Assembly (NCBI GenBank): GCA_007115705.1
Contig: QXEO01000215.1
Coordinates: 310,001 to 374,000 of the forward strand
Reading direction: 5' to 3'
Source: Dactylis glomerata
Taxonomy: Eukaryota; Streptophyta; Magnoliopsida; Poales; Poaceae
DNA: 64,000 nt
Shown: in pieces, positions 20,437-31,290 of the stretch
Numbering within the stretch: position 1 is the first letter of the stretch
How the letters are laid out: each line of letters begins with the position of its first letter
Translations under genes and position numbers: made by a program
The notes under the pieces: generated by a model
Databases searched by the model: none
What the model was told of the DNA's origin: nothing
The model's input: only the letters and a program-made list of their open reading frames with translations

Positions 20437-23400
20437 GAAGGCGCGCTCGTCGAGTTCCTCCGTGAGCGCTGGGAAATTTTCGCCTGGTGTCCATCGGACA
20501 TGCCAGGGGTTCCCAGGGAACTCGTCGAGCACGCACTAAATGTAGATCCCAAGGCAAAACCAGTCAAGCAACCATTGAGGCGATTTGATGAACCTAAAAG
20601 GAAGGCGATAGCGTCAGAATTGCATAGGCTAGAAAATGCCAGATTTATCAGGGAAATCAAAACTTTGAGTTGGGTGTCGAACCCAGTCATAGTACCCAAG
20701 AAGAATACAGACGTACAAAGAGTGTGCGTCGACTACACATCTCTCAATAAGCATTGTCCAAAGGATCCCTTCCCTTTACCCCGCATCGATCAGATAATCG
20801 ATTCTACAGCGGGATGTGCAAGGCTTTCATTTTTGGACGCATATTCTGGTTACAATCAGATCAAATTAAAGAAAGAGGATGAAGAAAAAACGGCCTTCAT
20901 CACACCATACGGAGTATTTTGCTACCAGGTAATGCCTTTTGGCCTAAAAAATGCAGGAGCAACTTATCAGCGGATGATGCAAAACTGCCTCGGAAGCCAA
21001 ATAGGACGCAATATCCAAGTCTACATTGATGATGTAGTCATCACAACAAGAGAAGAGCAATCCTTAATCCGCGACTTGGCGGAAACCTTCGACAAACTGA
21101 ATAAATACAAGCTTAAGCTGAACCCGACAAAGTGCTCTTTCGGAGTGTCAGCAGGGCAACTTTTGGGGTTCTTGGTATCAGCACGAGGAATAGAGGCAAA
21201 TCCACAGAAGATTCAAGCAATTCTAACAATGGGGAAACCCACGAAACTCCACGACGTACAGACGTTGGCAGGACGTGTCGCGGCGCTAAGTCGCTTCGTC
21301 GCTCGACTAGGAGAGAAGGCGCTTCCTTTCTATGCACTTATGAAGAAGTCAGACGATAAATTCGAGTGGACAGAAGAAGCAGACGCAGCGTTTGCACAAT
21401 TGAAAAAAGTGCTTTCCACGCCACCAGTGTTGGTCGCACCAAAAGAGAAAGAGCCGCTGCTGTTGTACATCGCCGCAACCCATCAGGTGGTAAGTACAGC
21501 TCTAGTAGTCGAAAGAAGCGAAGAAGGAAAAGCTCATGGCGTCCAGAGGCCGGTATACTTCATCAGTGAAGTGTTGTCTCCAACCAAACAGAGGTACCCG
21601 CATTATCAGAAGTTGGCGTACAGTGTGTTCACAACCGCACGTAAACTACGACAGTATTTTGCGGTGCACCCAATTATAGTGGTCAATGAAGCGCCACTAT
21701 CGAATATATTGAACAACCCTCTAGCAACGAGACGTGTCTCTTTGTGGGGAATCGAGTTATCTCCCACGGACATCACGTATGAAAAAAGAAAGGCGATCAA
21801 GTCGCAAGTCTTGCCAGATTTTACAGCAGAGTGGCTCGAGCTGCAAAGCACGGGACCACCAGATTTATCGAGTACTTGGACAATGTACTTCGACGGTTCT
21901 AAGAGAGTCCAAGGCGCAGGCGCAGGAGTAGTGTTGATATCACCTCATGGAGACAAATTAAAGTACGTCTTGAGGATGAGCTTTCCACAGGCTTCTAACA
22001 ATGAAGCGGAGTATGAGGCTTTGTTGCACGGAATGAAGATGGCTAAAGCATGTGGAGCAACTCGCCTAAAAATATTTGGAGATTCCAACCTTGTCGTTCA
22101 GCAAGTCATGAACAGATGTGATACAATCAATGACAACATGATGGCCTACAAAAACTTGTACCATTATCTAGAAGGAACGTTCGATGGATGCGAAGTCTCG
22201 CACGTAAGCAGGAACAGCAATGAAGAAGCCGACAATTTAGCAAACATCGGGTCACAGTGTTTACCTGTGCCGTCCGGAGTATTTTGGGAGGAAATAGTGG
22301 AAAGATCAATAAAAAGTGGAAAAAGTTCGACTACCACAGCAGGCTCGGGGGCTACGTCAGAACCAGAGGAGATCATGATGATAGAAGAAACTTGGATGCA
22401 GCCGTATCTTGCGTACATGATAAACAAAAAACTACCAGAAAATGCAGTGGATGCCAAGAGGATAACTCGAAGATCGAAAGCGTTTGTCGTCTTGGAGGGG
22501 AAATTGTACAAGAGAAGCATCACCGGCGTTTTGCAGCGTTGTGTAACGCCCCAGGAAGGGCAAGCAATATTAAAAGACATACATGGTGGAGTATGCGGCC
22601 ATCATGCTAGCAGCAGAGCAATAGCAGCAAAAGCTTTCCGAGCAGGATTCTATTGGTTAACAGCCATCGAGGACACAAAAGATATAGTTCGAAAGTGTGA
22701 AGCATGTCAAAGGTTTGCATCCAGACCGCATGCACCAGCAGCGGAGTTACAAACGATACCGTTATCTTGGCCCTTCGCACAATGGGGCCTCGATATGGTG
22801 GGAAAGTTGCACAAATCTTGGCCAGGAGGGCATGTCTACATGCTAGTGGCAGTCGATAAATTCACAAAATGGGTGGATGCGGCCCCGGTAACAACTCAAG
22901 ATTCTACAGCAGCAATCAGCTTCATCAAGTCATTAGTTTTCCGTTTTGGAGTACCATACAACATCATCACAGATAACGGGACGAATTTCACTTCGAAGGA
23001 ATTCAAGAGTTACTGCGAAGGACTAGGGATCAAGCTCAAATTCGCATCTGTGGCACACCCGAAGACGAACGGACAAGTCGAAAAAGCCAATGGCCTAATA
23101 TGCAGTGGCATAAAAAAGAGGCTCTTAGCACCTCTCGAGAAAGCCAAGAGCGCTTGGGTAGAAGAATTGCCCTCCGTTCTTTGGAGCCTAATAACTACGC
23201 CCAATGCAGCAACTCAAGAAACTCCTTTCTTCTTGGTCCATGGCGCAGAAGCCGTGCTTCCAGTCGAAGTTACACACGAGGCTCCAAGAGTGACAACATA
23301 TGACGAGACGACGTCGACAGAAGCATTGCAAGACGATGTCGATGCACTAGATGAAGCAAGAGATAAAGCACTAGAAAGGGCTACGCAGTATCAACAAAGC

Positions 23401-23628
23401 CTACGAAACTACCATAGTAGTCGAGTTCGTCCACAATCCTTCGTGGTGGGAGACCTAGTTTTGCGACTCAGGCAAGACAGCCATGGCAAACTGGAGTCCC
23501 CTTGGGTGGGACCTTACATCGTCACCGAAGTAATACCAGGAGGAGCATATCGACTACAAGACAAGAAGACTGGGAAGGACGAGAGCAACCCGGGGAACGC
23601 AGAACAGCTACGACGTTTTTACGCGTAG
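20437..23628 (+). CDS. Tat pol: RT, degenerate RNase H, archaeal-type RNase H, integrase
   Basis: Over 1000 codons without a break; the first ATG is at 20500 and numbering starts there. RT has YIDD at residues 175-178. The following RNase H has lost its first catalytic Asp (LLYIAATHQ). A second RNase H at about 455-590 has the acidic set D465, E504, D528 and D578 (YFDGSK, NEAEYEA, GDSN, EEADN). Integrase shows the HHCC zinc site (H695, H701 or H702, C733, C736) and D765, D825, E861. A short SH3-like tail ends at 23628. It could encode working enzymes, but upstream stops would block a normal polyprotein. Confidence 0.92.
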   Translation, partial: EGALVEFLRERWEIFAWCPSDMPGVPRELVEHALNVDPKAKPVKQPLRRFDEPKRKAIASELHRLENARFIREIKTLSWVSNPVIVPKKNTDVQRVCVDYTSLNKHCPKDPFPLPRIDQIIDSTAGCARLSFLDAYSGYNQIKLKKEDEEKTAFITPYGVFCYQVMPFGLKNAGATYQRMMQNCLGSQIGRNIQVYIDDVVITTREEQSLIRDLAETFDKLNKYKLKLNPTKCSFGVSAGQLLGFLVSARGIEANPQKIQAILTMGKPTKLHDVQTLAGRVAALSRFVARLGEKALPFYALMKKSDDKFEWTEEADAAFAQLKKVLSTPPVLVAPKEKEPLLLYIAATHQVVSTALVVERSEEGKAHGVQRPVYFISEVLSPTKQRYPHYQKLAYSVFTTARKLRQYFAVHPIIVVNEAPLSNILNNPLATRRVSLWGIELSPTDITYEKRKAIKSQVLPDFTAEWLELQSTGPPDLSSTWTMYFDGSKRVQGAGAGVVLISPHGDKLKYVLRMSFPQASNNEAEYEALLHGMKMAKACGATRLKIFGDSNLVVQQVMNRCDTINDNMMAYKNLYHYLEGTFDGCEVSHVSRNSNEEADNLANIGSQCLPVPSGVFWEEIVERSIKSGKSSTTTAGSGATSEPEEIMMIEETWMQPYLAYMINKKLPENAVDAKRITRRSKAFVVLEGKLYKRSITGVLQRCVTPQEGQAILKDIHGGVCGHHASSRAIAAKAFRAGFYWLTAIEDTKDIVRKCEACQRFASRPHAPAAELQTIPLSWPFAQWGLDMVGKLHKSWPGGHVYMLVAVDKFTKWVDAAPVTTQDSTAAISFIKSLVFRFGVPYNIITDNGTNFTSKEFKSYCEGLGIKLKFASVAHPKTNGQVEKANGLICSGIKKRLLAPLEKAKSAWVEELPSVLWSLITTPNAATQETPFFLVHGAEAVLPVEVTHEAPRVTTYDETTSTEALQDDVDALDEARDKALERATQYQQSLRNYHSSRVRPQSFVVGDLVLRLRQDSHGKLESPWVGPYIVTEVIPGGAYRLQDKKTGKDESNPGNAEQLRRFYA

Positions 23629-24043
23629 ACTACATATAGTGGTATCAATAAATTCGAGTTAACCTTCTGAACCCAGAACATGAGGCCACAGGTCGGGTTC
23701 TTTGGGTTGAACTCGACGAAATTGTACAAATATTTGTTACTTCTCCGCTCGGGGGCTTCAACCCCTGGGTCGTACGAAAAGAGTCATTATCGCAAGATTG
23801 GAGGTTTTCTTTCGTTATAAGGTTGTTTAAACAACCCGATAAATACTGAGAGAACTTGGTTCATAAAAAGAACCCGATATTATTCCTACATTTTTTGGTT
23901 CGCAAAGAACCCGATACATGGAAAGCATACCTCAGAACATGACTTGTTCTCATGGTACTAGCACAAGGCATCGACGCAAAGTACGAATATGCATTACAAA
24001 TATCATTGAACATCATAAAACGAAATTACATATCCTAATGAAA
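23629..24043 (+). other. Tat 3' spacer, first part
   Basis: Non-coding DNA between pol and the antisense gene relic. It contains the phrase CTCGGGGGCTTCAACCCC and several AACCCGATA repeats around 23810-23920. The stretch nearest 24043 would be the 3' UTR of the antisense gene. Confidence 0.6.
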
Positions 24044-24623
24044 CTAGATTTCAGCTTCATATTTCTTCTGGCACTGGGTGCCATCGTAGATCTTCACATC
24101 AAACTTCGACGTCCCGATGTGGAAGTCGAAGGCCATGAAGAAGCCTTGATGGATGTCGTGGTCTTCTGCAAATTGCGACCAGCCGCCCCTGAAGTACTGC
24201 TCGCCGTTGCCATCATACCACACCTCCACCTCATACGGGATACCACTACTAGATTGCTCGCGAAGAACAGCTTCTCGCAGTTCGCGCCCATCCATAAACT
24301 TGGTAAAATTCAGCGGCAGGCGCTGAATCTCACGGCACTGCGCCATGGCAATGCAGAAAAAGGAGAAGACTCGAGGAGAAGCAGCGGGAGCGGCAGAAGC
24401 AACAGGAGGAGGAGCAGCAAGATCTGGAGTGGCGCCAGTCACCTTGGGCTTGTTCTTGCTACCAGGTGGACGGCCGGGACGACGCTTAGCTGGAGCGTCC
24501 GATGAAGTTCCGGCGGCGGCCTAGAGTGGTATTGCTCTTATTCTTGATGCCACGCGGGCGACCCCGACCTCATGGCACCGCTGGGGATCCAAGGTTCAGA
24601 CGCGAACCTTCAGCATCTGCCAT
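24044..24623 (-). pseudogene. Antisense AT-hook and B3-domain gene relic carried by the Tat element
   Basis: On the strand opposite to gag-pol, an ATG at 24623 opens MADAEGSRLNLGS. An in-frame TGA at 24570-24572 is followed by an AT-hook-like GRGRPRGIKNKS. After a frameshift near 24530 comes a second AT-hook, KRRPGRPPGSKNKPK. From there the frame is open to the stop at 24044: an Ala/Pro linker, FSFFCIA, then a B3-like domain (LPLNFTKFMDG, YEVEVWYDGNG, GGWSQFAEDHDI, FDVKIYDGTQC). AT-hooks bind the minor groove of AT-rich DNA and B3 binds specific sites, so the ancestral product was probably a nuclear DNA-binding protein. It resembles exon 2 of the host B3 gene at 6025-6354 in layout. Antisense genes in this spacer are known in other Tat elements (for example Grande); I cannot say whether this one has been reported. 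Confidence 0.75.
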
Positions 24624-24723
24624 GAGAGAAAAACCTCGGAAAACCCTAGATGAAGAAAAGAAGACGATGCAGCGGAGGAAGATATCTGATTAGGGTTTTT
24701 TGCCTTTTACAAGATGGTGCTTT

Positions 24724-24738
24724 ATTTATAAGCACGTG
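24724..24738 (-). promoter_or_regulatory. Promoter of the antisense gene: G-box and TATA box
   Basis: The minus strand reads CACGTGCTTATAAAT, a G-box directly followed by a TATA box about 100 nt upstream of the antisense ATG. An AACCCTA telo-box-like motif and pyrimidine-rich leader follow. Together they look like a plant core promoter. Confidence 0.6.
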
Positions 24739-25661
24739 TTATTGGGCCCCCGCGCTACAGCACAGCCTATAAACATATTTTACAGCAGGAGTTAAATTCT
24801 GCGTACAGCAGACGATAATATCAAAGAAAAACAAGAAAAGGGGGCTCTGGTTGCACGATGTGAAAACCTCGACTTGGACTCGGGGGCTCGCCAAGTAGTA
24901 AGATGTCAACAAAAGAAAGAAGAGCTGAACTTTGAGCCTATGCTTGACTACAAGTCGCCAAACATAGCCTCGGGGGCTACTCCCATCGGGAGCGCTGAGC
25001 GCGCACCCGATAGAGATGAAGGTAATCAATATTGGAGATGCGGAAGGATAAACATACAACCTTCGACTACATAGTCGACAAAACGAAGAGAGATTACTCC
25101 CATCGGGAGCGAAGAAGATTAATTTAAAATCCGAAATTCTATGGTTTTATCAGTCAAAAATTTGGCTGCGAATACGAGATTCTCGAGTTGCGTTATCGCA
25201 ACGAAACTCGAATGCCGCGACTTGTCGCGAAGGTAAGACCCCAGGATCCGTCCTGTGTGGCCTGGTATACGCACATAGATGCGCTCTGCTGGTATGTATC
25301 TGTGTCTACGACGCGAAGAAAATCCTGGTGGATGCACTAGGTACCCTAAGAACCACTGGGATTCATTCTTTGTAAGTCCTAAATGCGGCAAAAGAATGGA
25401 TTTGACCGGTATCCCGAATTCAAGTCCAAGGGGATTGAATTTGAAGTAGGTGACAAGTATCTGTTCCGGCAGTTAACTGACTTCTTGATCCGTCAGAGTT
25501 GTCAGGCTTGCTCATCAAACCCCCTTGCGAAAGAATATCATGAAATATAAGTCGAAAGACCAAGTCGAAGATTTGAAGATATGAAGAATTGATCAAGTCG
25601 AAGATTTGAAGATTAGAGATTCAACCTGAATCTGCAATTCTGGTAGAATCTCAGGGGCTAC
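24739..25661 (+). other. Tat 3' spacer, second part
   Basis: Non-coding. TACTCCCATCGGGAGCG is repeated at 24978-24994 and 25095-25111, and CTCGGGGGCT phrases recur. TCTCAGGGGCTAC at the end is the polypurine tract for plus-strand priming. No supported frame. Confidence 0.65.
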
Positions 25662-25997
25662 TGACAAGGGTATAGCTAATAGAGCCCGTTAGTTGAGTAC
25701 CCCTGAGGCCCGTTGTGCTAGGCCCAATTGTAATGATAGTCGAATACGAGTTATTACCGTATGTCGATATTTGTAATCTGTATCGGACCCTACCCGATCC
25801 TCGAGACCTGGCCACCTATATATAGGGGCCAGGAGGGGACGGTGTAGGGTAGATTGAAAGCAATCCAGGTTGAATACCCAAGTTCGCTTTCGATACACAC
25901 CTATTTCGACTAACTTTACCTTCGAGTTCATCCGACGCCCTATCTCCCCGATTCTAAGTCCTTCATCTAGGACATTTGTCGAGTTAACCCCTCGTCA
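25662..25997 (+). repeat. 3' LTR of the Tat element (336 bp)
   Basis: Matches 17237-17572, with its TATA box at 25815-25824. It is followed by target duplication ACCGG at 25998-26002, where Tekay pol resumes. Confidence 0.95.
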
Positions 25998-28782
25998 ACC
26001 GGGGTGAAAGTTTACCTTTGACATGGAAGCGTTGCATACCCTTGAGTGGTGTGACTCGAAGGTAGACAAAGTCTCCCACATTGAAGGTGACAGGTCTCCT
26101 TTTAGGGTCGGCATAACTCTTCTGTCTTGACTGGGCTGCTTTCAAACGGTTGCGGATGAGCTGGACTTGCTCTTCGGCTTCCTTGATGACATCCGGCCCA
26201 AACACTTGGCTCTCTCCAGTTTCAGACAAGTTAAGAGGGGTACGGCACTTGCGGCCATATAGGGCTTCAAAGGGGGCCATCTGCAGACTAGCCTGATAGC
26301 TATTGTTGTAGGAGAACTCAGCAAATGGCAAGCAGTCCTCCCACTTGGCCCCGTATGAGAGGACACAGGCTCGAAGCATGTCTTTGAGGATTTGGCTTAC
26401 CCTTTCGGTTTGACCACCAGTCTGTGGGTGATAGGCTGTGCTAAAGGAGAGTTTTGTTCCCAAGGCTTCGTGAAGTTTGTTTCAGAATCTTGAGGTGAAT
26501 TGAGTGCCTCGATCAGTCACAATCACCTTGGGCACTCCATGGAGGCTAACAATTCTGGACATATACAGGTCGGCTAGGTCTCGGCCCTTATGGGTGGTCT
26601 TGATAGGCAGAAAATGGGCGACCTTAGTCAGGCGATCAATAATAACCCAGATAGAGTCATGGCCTCGATTTGATCTAGGCAACCCAGTGATGAAGTCCAT
26701 TCCAACTTCCTCCCACTTCCACATCGGCACCTTTAATGGCTGCAGCAGACCCGCAGGTCTTTGGTGCTCAGCCTTGACACATTGACAGATGTCACAACGA
26801 GCGATATAGAAAGCTATTTCCCGCTTCATACCATGCCACCAAAACTGTTCCTTTAGGTCTTGATACATTTTGGTGCCTCCGGGATGAATAGAGTAAGTGG
26901 TATCATGGGCCTCCGCCAGAATAAGCTGCTTTAACTCCTCGATGCTAGGGACGCATAGGCGGCCATTATACCATAGCACACCTTCCTGGTCAATTGAAAA
27001 CCCAGGTACTTCCTCTCGTCCCATCCTACGTTTAATACCTTCGATACTCTCATGACCCTTCTGAGCTTCCTTGATCTGGTCAAAGAGAGTGGGTCGGACT
27101 TCAAGGTTCGCTAAGAAACCATGGCTTACTAGCTCAAGTCCGAACTTCTCGAACTCCTCGCATAGGGTTGGTTGGCTAGTCTTCAGTAAGGTATTTAGGG
27201 AGCAGGGCTCCCGGCTAAGGGCATCGGCGACCACATTCACTTTACCGGGATGGTAATGAATGCCTAGGTCATAGTCTTTGATGAGTTCTATCCATCTCCT
27301 TTGTCTCATGTTCAACTCTTTTTGGGAGAAGATGTACTTCAGGCTCTTGTGGTCGGTGTAGATCTCACAACGGTTCCCCATAAGATAGTGTCGCCATGTT
27401 TTGAGGGCATGGACAACAGTGGCAAGCTCAAGGTCATGAGTAGGGTAGTTCAGCTCATGAGGGCACAGTTGACGGGATAGGTAGGTGATAACTTTGCCGT
27501 CTTGCATCAAGACACTTCCAAGACCAAGCTTGGATGCGTCGCAGTAGACATCGAAGCTCTTGGTAATATCGGGCATGGTTAGGATAGGAGCTATCACTAG
27601 TCTCTTCTTGAGCTCTTGGAAACTCTGCTCGCACTTCTCAGTCCACTCAAACTTCTTATCTTTCTTGAGAAGCTGGGTCAACGGGCGAGCGACGCTGGAA
27701 AACCCTTCTACAAACTTCCGATAATACCCGGCTAGTCCAAGAAATACTCGGACTTCGGTGGGGTTAGTTGGGGCTTTTCTTTCCATGATGGAGGTGATTT
27801 TTGAGGGGTCAACGGATACTCCACCGGCTGAGAGTACATGGCCTAGGAATCCAACTTCTTTCAGCCAAAACTCACATTTGCTGAACTTGGCATAAAGTTG
27901 GTGTTCGCGCAGGGTTCCCAATACTAGCCGCAGATGTTCCGCGTGCTCTTCCTCGGTCTTAGAATAGACCAAGATGTCATCGATGAAGACCACCACAAAC
28001 TTGTCGAGGAACTTCATGAATACCTTATTCATGAGATTCATGAAATAGGCAGGGGCATTGGTTAGGCCAAAGGACATGACGGTGTACTCGAATAGGCCGT
28101 AGCGAGTGGTGAAGGCGGTCTTGGGGATGTCGGACTCTCGGACCTTCAGCTGATGATATCCAGTGCGGAGATCAATCTTGGAGAACACTTTGGCTCCATT
28201 CAGCTGATCGAACAGGTCTTCAATCTTCGGGAGTGGGTATTTGTTCTTGATGGTCACCTCATTGAGTTTACGGTAATCCACACACAGTTGTATGGTACCG
28301 TCTCGCTTGTCCACAAACAGAACAGGCGATCCCCAAGGCGAAGCACTGGGATAGATAAGGCCTTTGCTGAGCATGTCAGCAAGTTGCTTCTTTAGCTCCT
28401 CAAGTTCTTGGGGGTTCATACGATAGGGTTGCTGAGCAATGGGAGCTATTCCGGGAATCAACTCAATCACGAACTCGATATCCCGGTCAGGGGGCATACC
28501 TGGCAACTCCTCAGGGAAGACGTCGGGGTACTCACATACCACCGGAACTTGGCCAAGAGTCGGCCCAGAGACAGACTTCTTGTAGTAGGCTTTGCGGGAT
28601 GGCATGGTTGCGACGTGCTCAATTTGAACTCCATCACTGTTGTTCACGGTTATAGCTATATATGACCCTGGTACTTGGACATCCAGTCCATTCCAAGTAC
28701 CACATCCAAACCCTTTGTGCCTAAAATGATTAGGTTGGCTTTGAATGACACCCCATGGATATCTATCGGCACATCTATGCAA
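25998..28782 (-). pseudogene. Tekay pol: RT, RNase H and integrase
   Basis: The frame is open from 28782 to a TGA at 26482-26484, then open again to the Tat insertion at 25998. Numbering from 28782, RT spans about 120-320 with FIDD at 266-269. RNase H follows at about 405-525 (VYCDASKLG, TDHKSL, VVADALSR). The integrase zinc site uses H626, H633, C663 and C666, with D696 and D757 of the catalytic core; its Glu (QTERV) lies just after the TGA, which falls where a Trp codon is expected. The first 40 codons are out of frame with protease. The remainder of pol is at 16876-17236. Confidence 0.9.
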
Positions 28783-29117
28783 TTTCTCTTGGTTTTCATG
28801 ACTGACCCGGGGATCTGGACTAGCATAGCTCTAGGCATCATGGTTGGTTCTAACTTTCCTTTTGTAACAAAGTTCTCGGTCACGAAAGAATGGGATGCAC
28901 CAGAATCAAACAGCACTCTTGCAGGGGTGGAGTTGACGAGAAACGTACCGAGAACAATGTCGGGTGCTTCAGCAGCTTCTTCAGCAGTGACATGGTTCAG
29001 GCGGCCTCTGGCAACATTGGCTTGGTTCTTCTGAGTCTTCCCAGTGGGTCCACGACCTTGACCTGATTGGGTCTTGGCGCGCTGAGGCTCGGCGCAGATG
29101 GCTTCTTCAGGGGACAC
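28656..29117 (-). pseudogene. Tekay aspartic protease region
   Basis: Retropepsin with the catalytic motif LFDSGASHSF and the downstream DVVLGMDWM motif. It is out of frame with gag upstream (indel near 29100) and with RT downstream (indel near 28660), so at least two frameshifts separate a former single gag-pol frame. Confidence 0.85.
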
Positions 29118-30109
29118 TCCTTAGAGAAGTGTCCTAGTTGGCCACAAGTATAGCAGCCGCTTCCTTGGCTGCGGTTCGTGGGGTTGAAGGTATTGCGGTT
29201 ACCTCCTGAGAAGTTCCCGCTTGCAGGGCGGTTGCTTTGGTACTGGCGGTTGGGGTTGTTGGGCCTGGGAGCTTGAGAGGCGAACCTCTGAGGGGGTGGC
29301 ATAGACCTTGATGGGGGCATGCTATGGGACCTTTGACTGCTTGGTCCACCCTGACTCATCATTCTTCTCTTCCAGCTTTCGCGGGCAGCTTTGTTCTTGT
29401 CTTCCACCATGATGGCAACATCTACCAGGGCTTCCAGGTCATTGTAGGGCACAGCTACCAAATAGGTTTGCAGTTCTTCCTGAAGTCCATTCAGGAAATG
29501 TTCTCTCTTCTTCTCGTCAGTGTCGATGTCATTTGGGGCATATCTTCCCCAAGTAGTGAACTTGTTGAGGTACTCGGTGACACTCATCCCACCTTGCTTG
29601 AGGTTGAGAAACTTGTCGCGCATGATCTTGATGAGTCCGGAGGGAATGTGGGCTTTGCGGAACTTGGTCTTGAAAGCTTCCCAAGTCATTACTTGGCCTT
29701 CGGGCTGCATGGCACGGACGTTCTCCCACCATGCTCCCGCTGCTCCTGCTAGGAAGTGGGTGACGTAGAGCACCTTCTCGTTCTCTCCAACTCCCGCATA
29801 CTCGAGCTTGTTCTCGATGGTGCGGAGCCTGTCGTCGGCGTCCAGAGGTTCGGTGGACTTAGTGAAGGTTGGAGGGTTGGAGTTTTGGAAATCCCTAAGC
29901 TTGTTGCGGGGTTCCTCATTGTCATTGCCACCATTGCTATTGTGGTGGGTGGCAATTTGCGCAAGGTGCTGAAGGGTAGCGAGGTTGGCTTGGCACTCGG
30001 CTTGCGCGGCTTCGCGATCTTCTAGCATGATCCGCACTAGCTACTCCATGCTGGGCTCAGGTGGTGGGGGCGGATTGCCTCCAGCTTGGCCTCGCGTTTC
30101 CGGAGCCAT
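28997..30109 (-). pseudogene. Tekay gag
   Basis: The ATG at 30109 opens a Pro-rich start (MAPETRGQAGGNPPPPPEP), then TAG at 30041-30043 where Gln is likely. The rest is open: capsid region (FLAGAAGAWWENVRAMQPEG, WEAFKTKFRKAHIP, MSVTEYLNKFTTWGRYAP), a basic Ser/Pro/Arg linker and the CCHC zinc knuckle CYTCGQLGHFSKEC. Coding leaves this frame near 29100. Gag forms the particle and binds RNA through the knuckle. Confidence 0.88.
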
Positions 30110-30432
30110 TCTGTAGAGAAGTGGTTTTGTGAGATTAATAACAAGTAAACTTAGGCATGCTGCAAATAAAAAGAACCCAACTCATGCATAAGATATCATT
30201 CATAGCAGCCATACATAACATGCTTCAACAACGTACATGCACAACGAGTCCAGGCATACATAATATATACAAGCAAAAGAGTGCCGACCATGTCCAGGCA
30301 CACACATACAACAGAGTCTCATGCAACACACATATCAAATGGTTCTAGATAGACCATACAACACAGATACACAAAAGGGAGTGATCTAACCACTACGCGG
30401 CAACCTACGTGAGAGGGGTAGGGTGGTGGAAC
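30110..30432 (-). other. Spacer between orf0-like frame and gag
   Basis: AT-rich and repetitive in CATACAA-like phrases; no coding frame seen. It separates the upstream frame from gag by about 320 nt, so the two are unlikely to be one protein. Confidence 0.6.
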
Positions 30433-31290
30433 TACTCGTCGCCTCTAACATGGGGGACTACCTCCTCGGGGTCCTCCTCACTAGGAGTCTTATGAGCGTA
30501 GAAGTCCATGATAGTGTTGCGGTCATCACCGCTCTCGCTACCACGGTCGTCATCGTCGGTGCTAGCGGGTTCCTCGTCAAAGGCCTCCTGGTGGTCAGTC
30601 GTCGTGGCCAAGTACCGCCTCGTTCTCCTTGCGGAGCTCGGCGGTCTCCTCCTCTAGCTCGGACACGTGGCTCTCAAGAGAAGCCAAGTGGTCCTCCAAC
30701 TCACAGACGCGCTGCCTAAGAGTCCTATTCTTCTTCACGGTCTTCCTCTTGGCAGCGAGGAGACGGTGATGAGAGAAGATAGACTCCTATAGGTCCTCAC
30801 GAAGGATGGCTAGCTCTAGCCCTCTCTTGTCGGTGACCATCCGGACGTGGTCCAGATGCTCCTACATGTGGTGGAGCAGAGCCTCGATGTGGCAGAAGTG
30901 ACGGCTGAAGGGGGTGTGCACGGCGGCCTGGTAGGGAAGGCCATCGGAGTCGACCCTCCCGTAGTGCTCATAGCGGGTACCAAGTAGCTCGTCGTAGTGG
31001 AGGTGGACGAGGCGCGAGATGGTGTGTCGCAGAACATGCATCAAGCCATCGCCCCAGTTGTGCTCTATCACCTCGAAGGTGAACTCCGGTGAAGTCGGCG
31101 GGACCTCCTTCCCGTGGACCTGGCAAACCACCTGGATAGCCAGCTCCCGGGTACCCTCCTCGAACAGGCGGTAGCCTCGCACCTCGGGACGCGGGCGTCC
31201 AAGGCGCGCGGCGAACTCAACCAAGTCGCGCTCGAAGATCAGCACGTCCTCGTGGGTGCCGATCTGCCGGTGTGCAGTAGGGGCGTCCAT
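30433..31290 (-). pseudogene. orf0-like coiled-coil ORF upstream of gag
   Basis: The start MDAPTAHRQIG at 31290 leads through 142 open codons. Two TAG codons (30862-30864, 30787-30789) and one frameshift near 30605 interrupt it. After the stops comes a leucine heptad stretch (RQRVCELEDHLASLESHVS, then ELEEETAELRKENE) that should form a coiled coil, then an acidic end (STDDDDRGSESGDD) and a final TAG at 30433-30435. No gag or enzyme motif. Rice RIRE3 and RIRE8, also Del/Tekay-type, have been reported with an extra frame called orf0 before gag; this looks like its counterpart. Function unknown. Confidence 0.65.

Larger units (their letters stand above)
17237..25997 (+). mobile_element. Tat-lineage Ty3/gypsy element, full length but with stops and a frameshift
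   Basis: Two 336-bp LTRs (TGACAAGGG...CTCGTCA), target duplication ACCGG at 17232-17236 and 25998-26002, primer site at 17575-17593, gag, protease, RT, a decayed first RNase H, a second archaeal-type RNase H, integrase, then a 2-kb 3' spacer. The second RNase H and the long spacer are marks of the Tat lineage. The spacer carries an antisense B3/AT-hook gene relic. I saw two differences between the LTRs, so the insertion is young, yet gag has two stops and a frameshift and two further stops lie between protease and RT. This copy was therefore probably replicated by another element's proteins, or the stops arose quickly. Confidence 0.93.
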
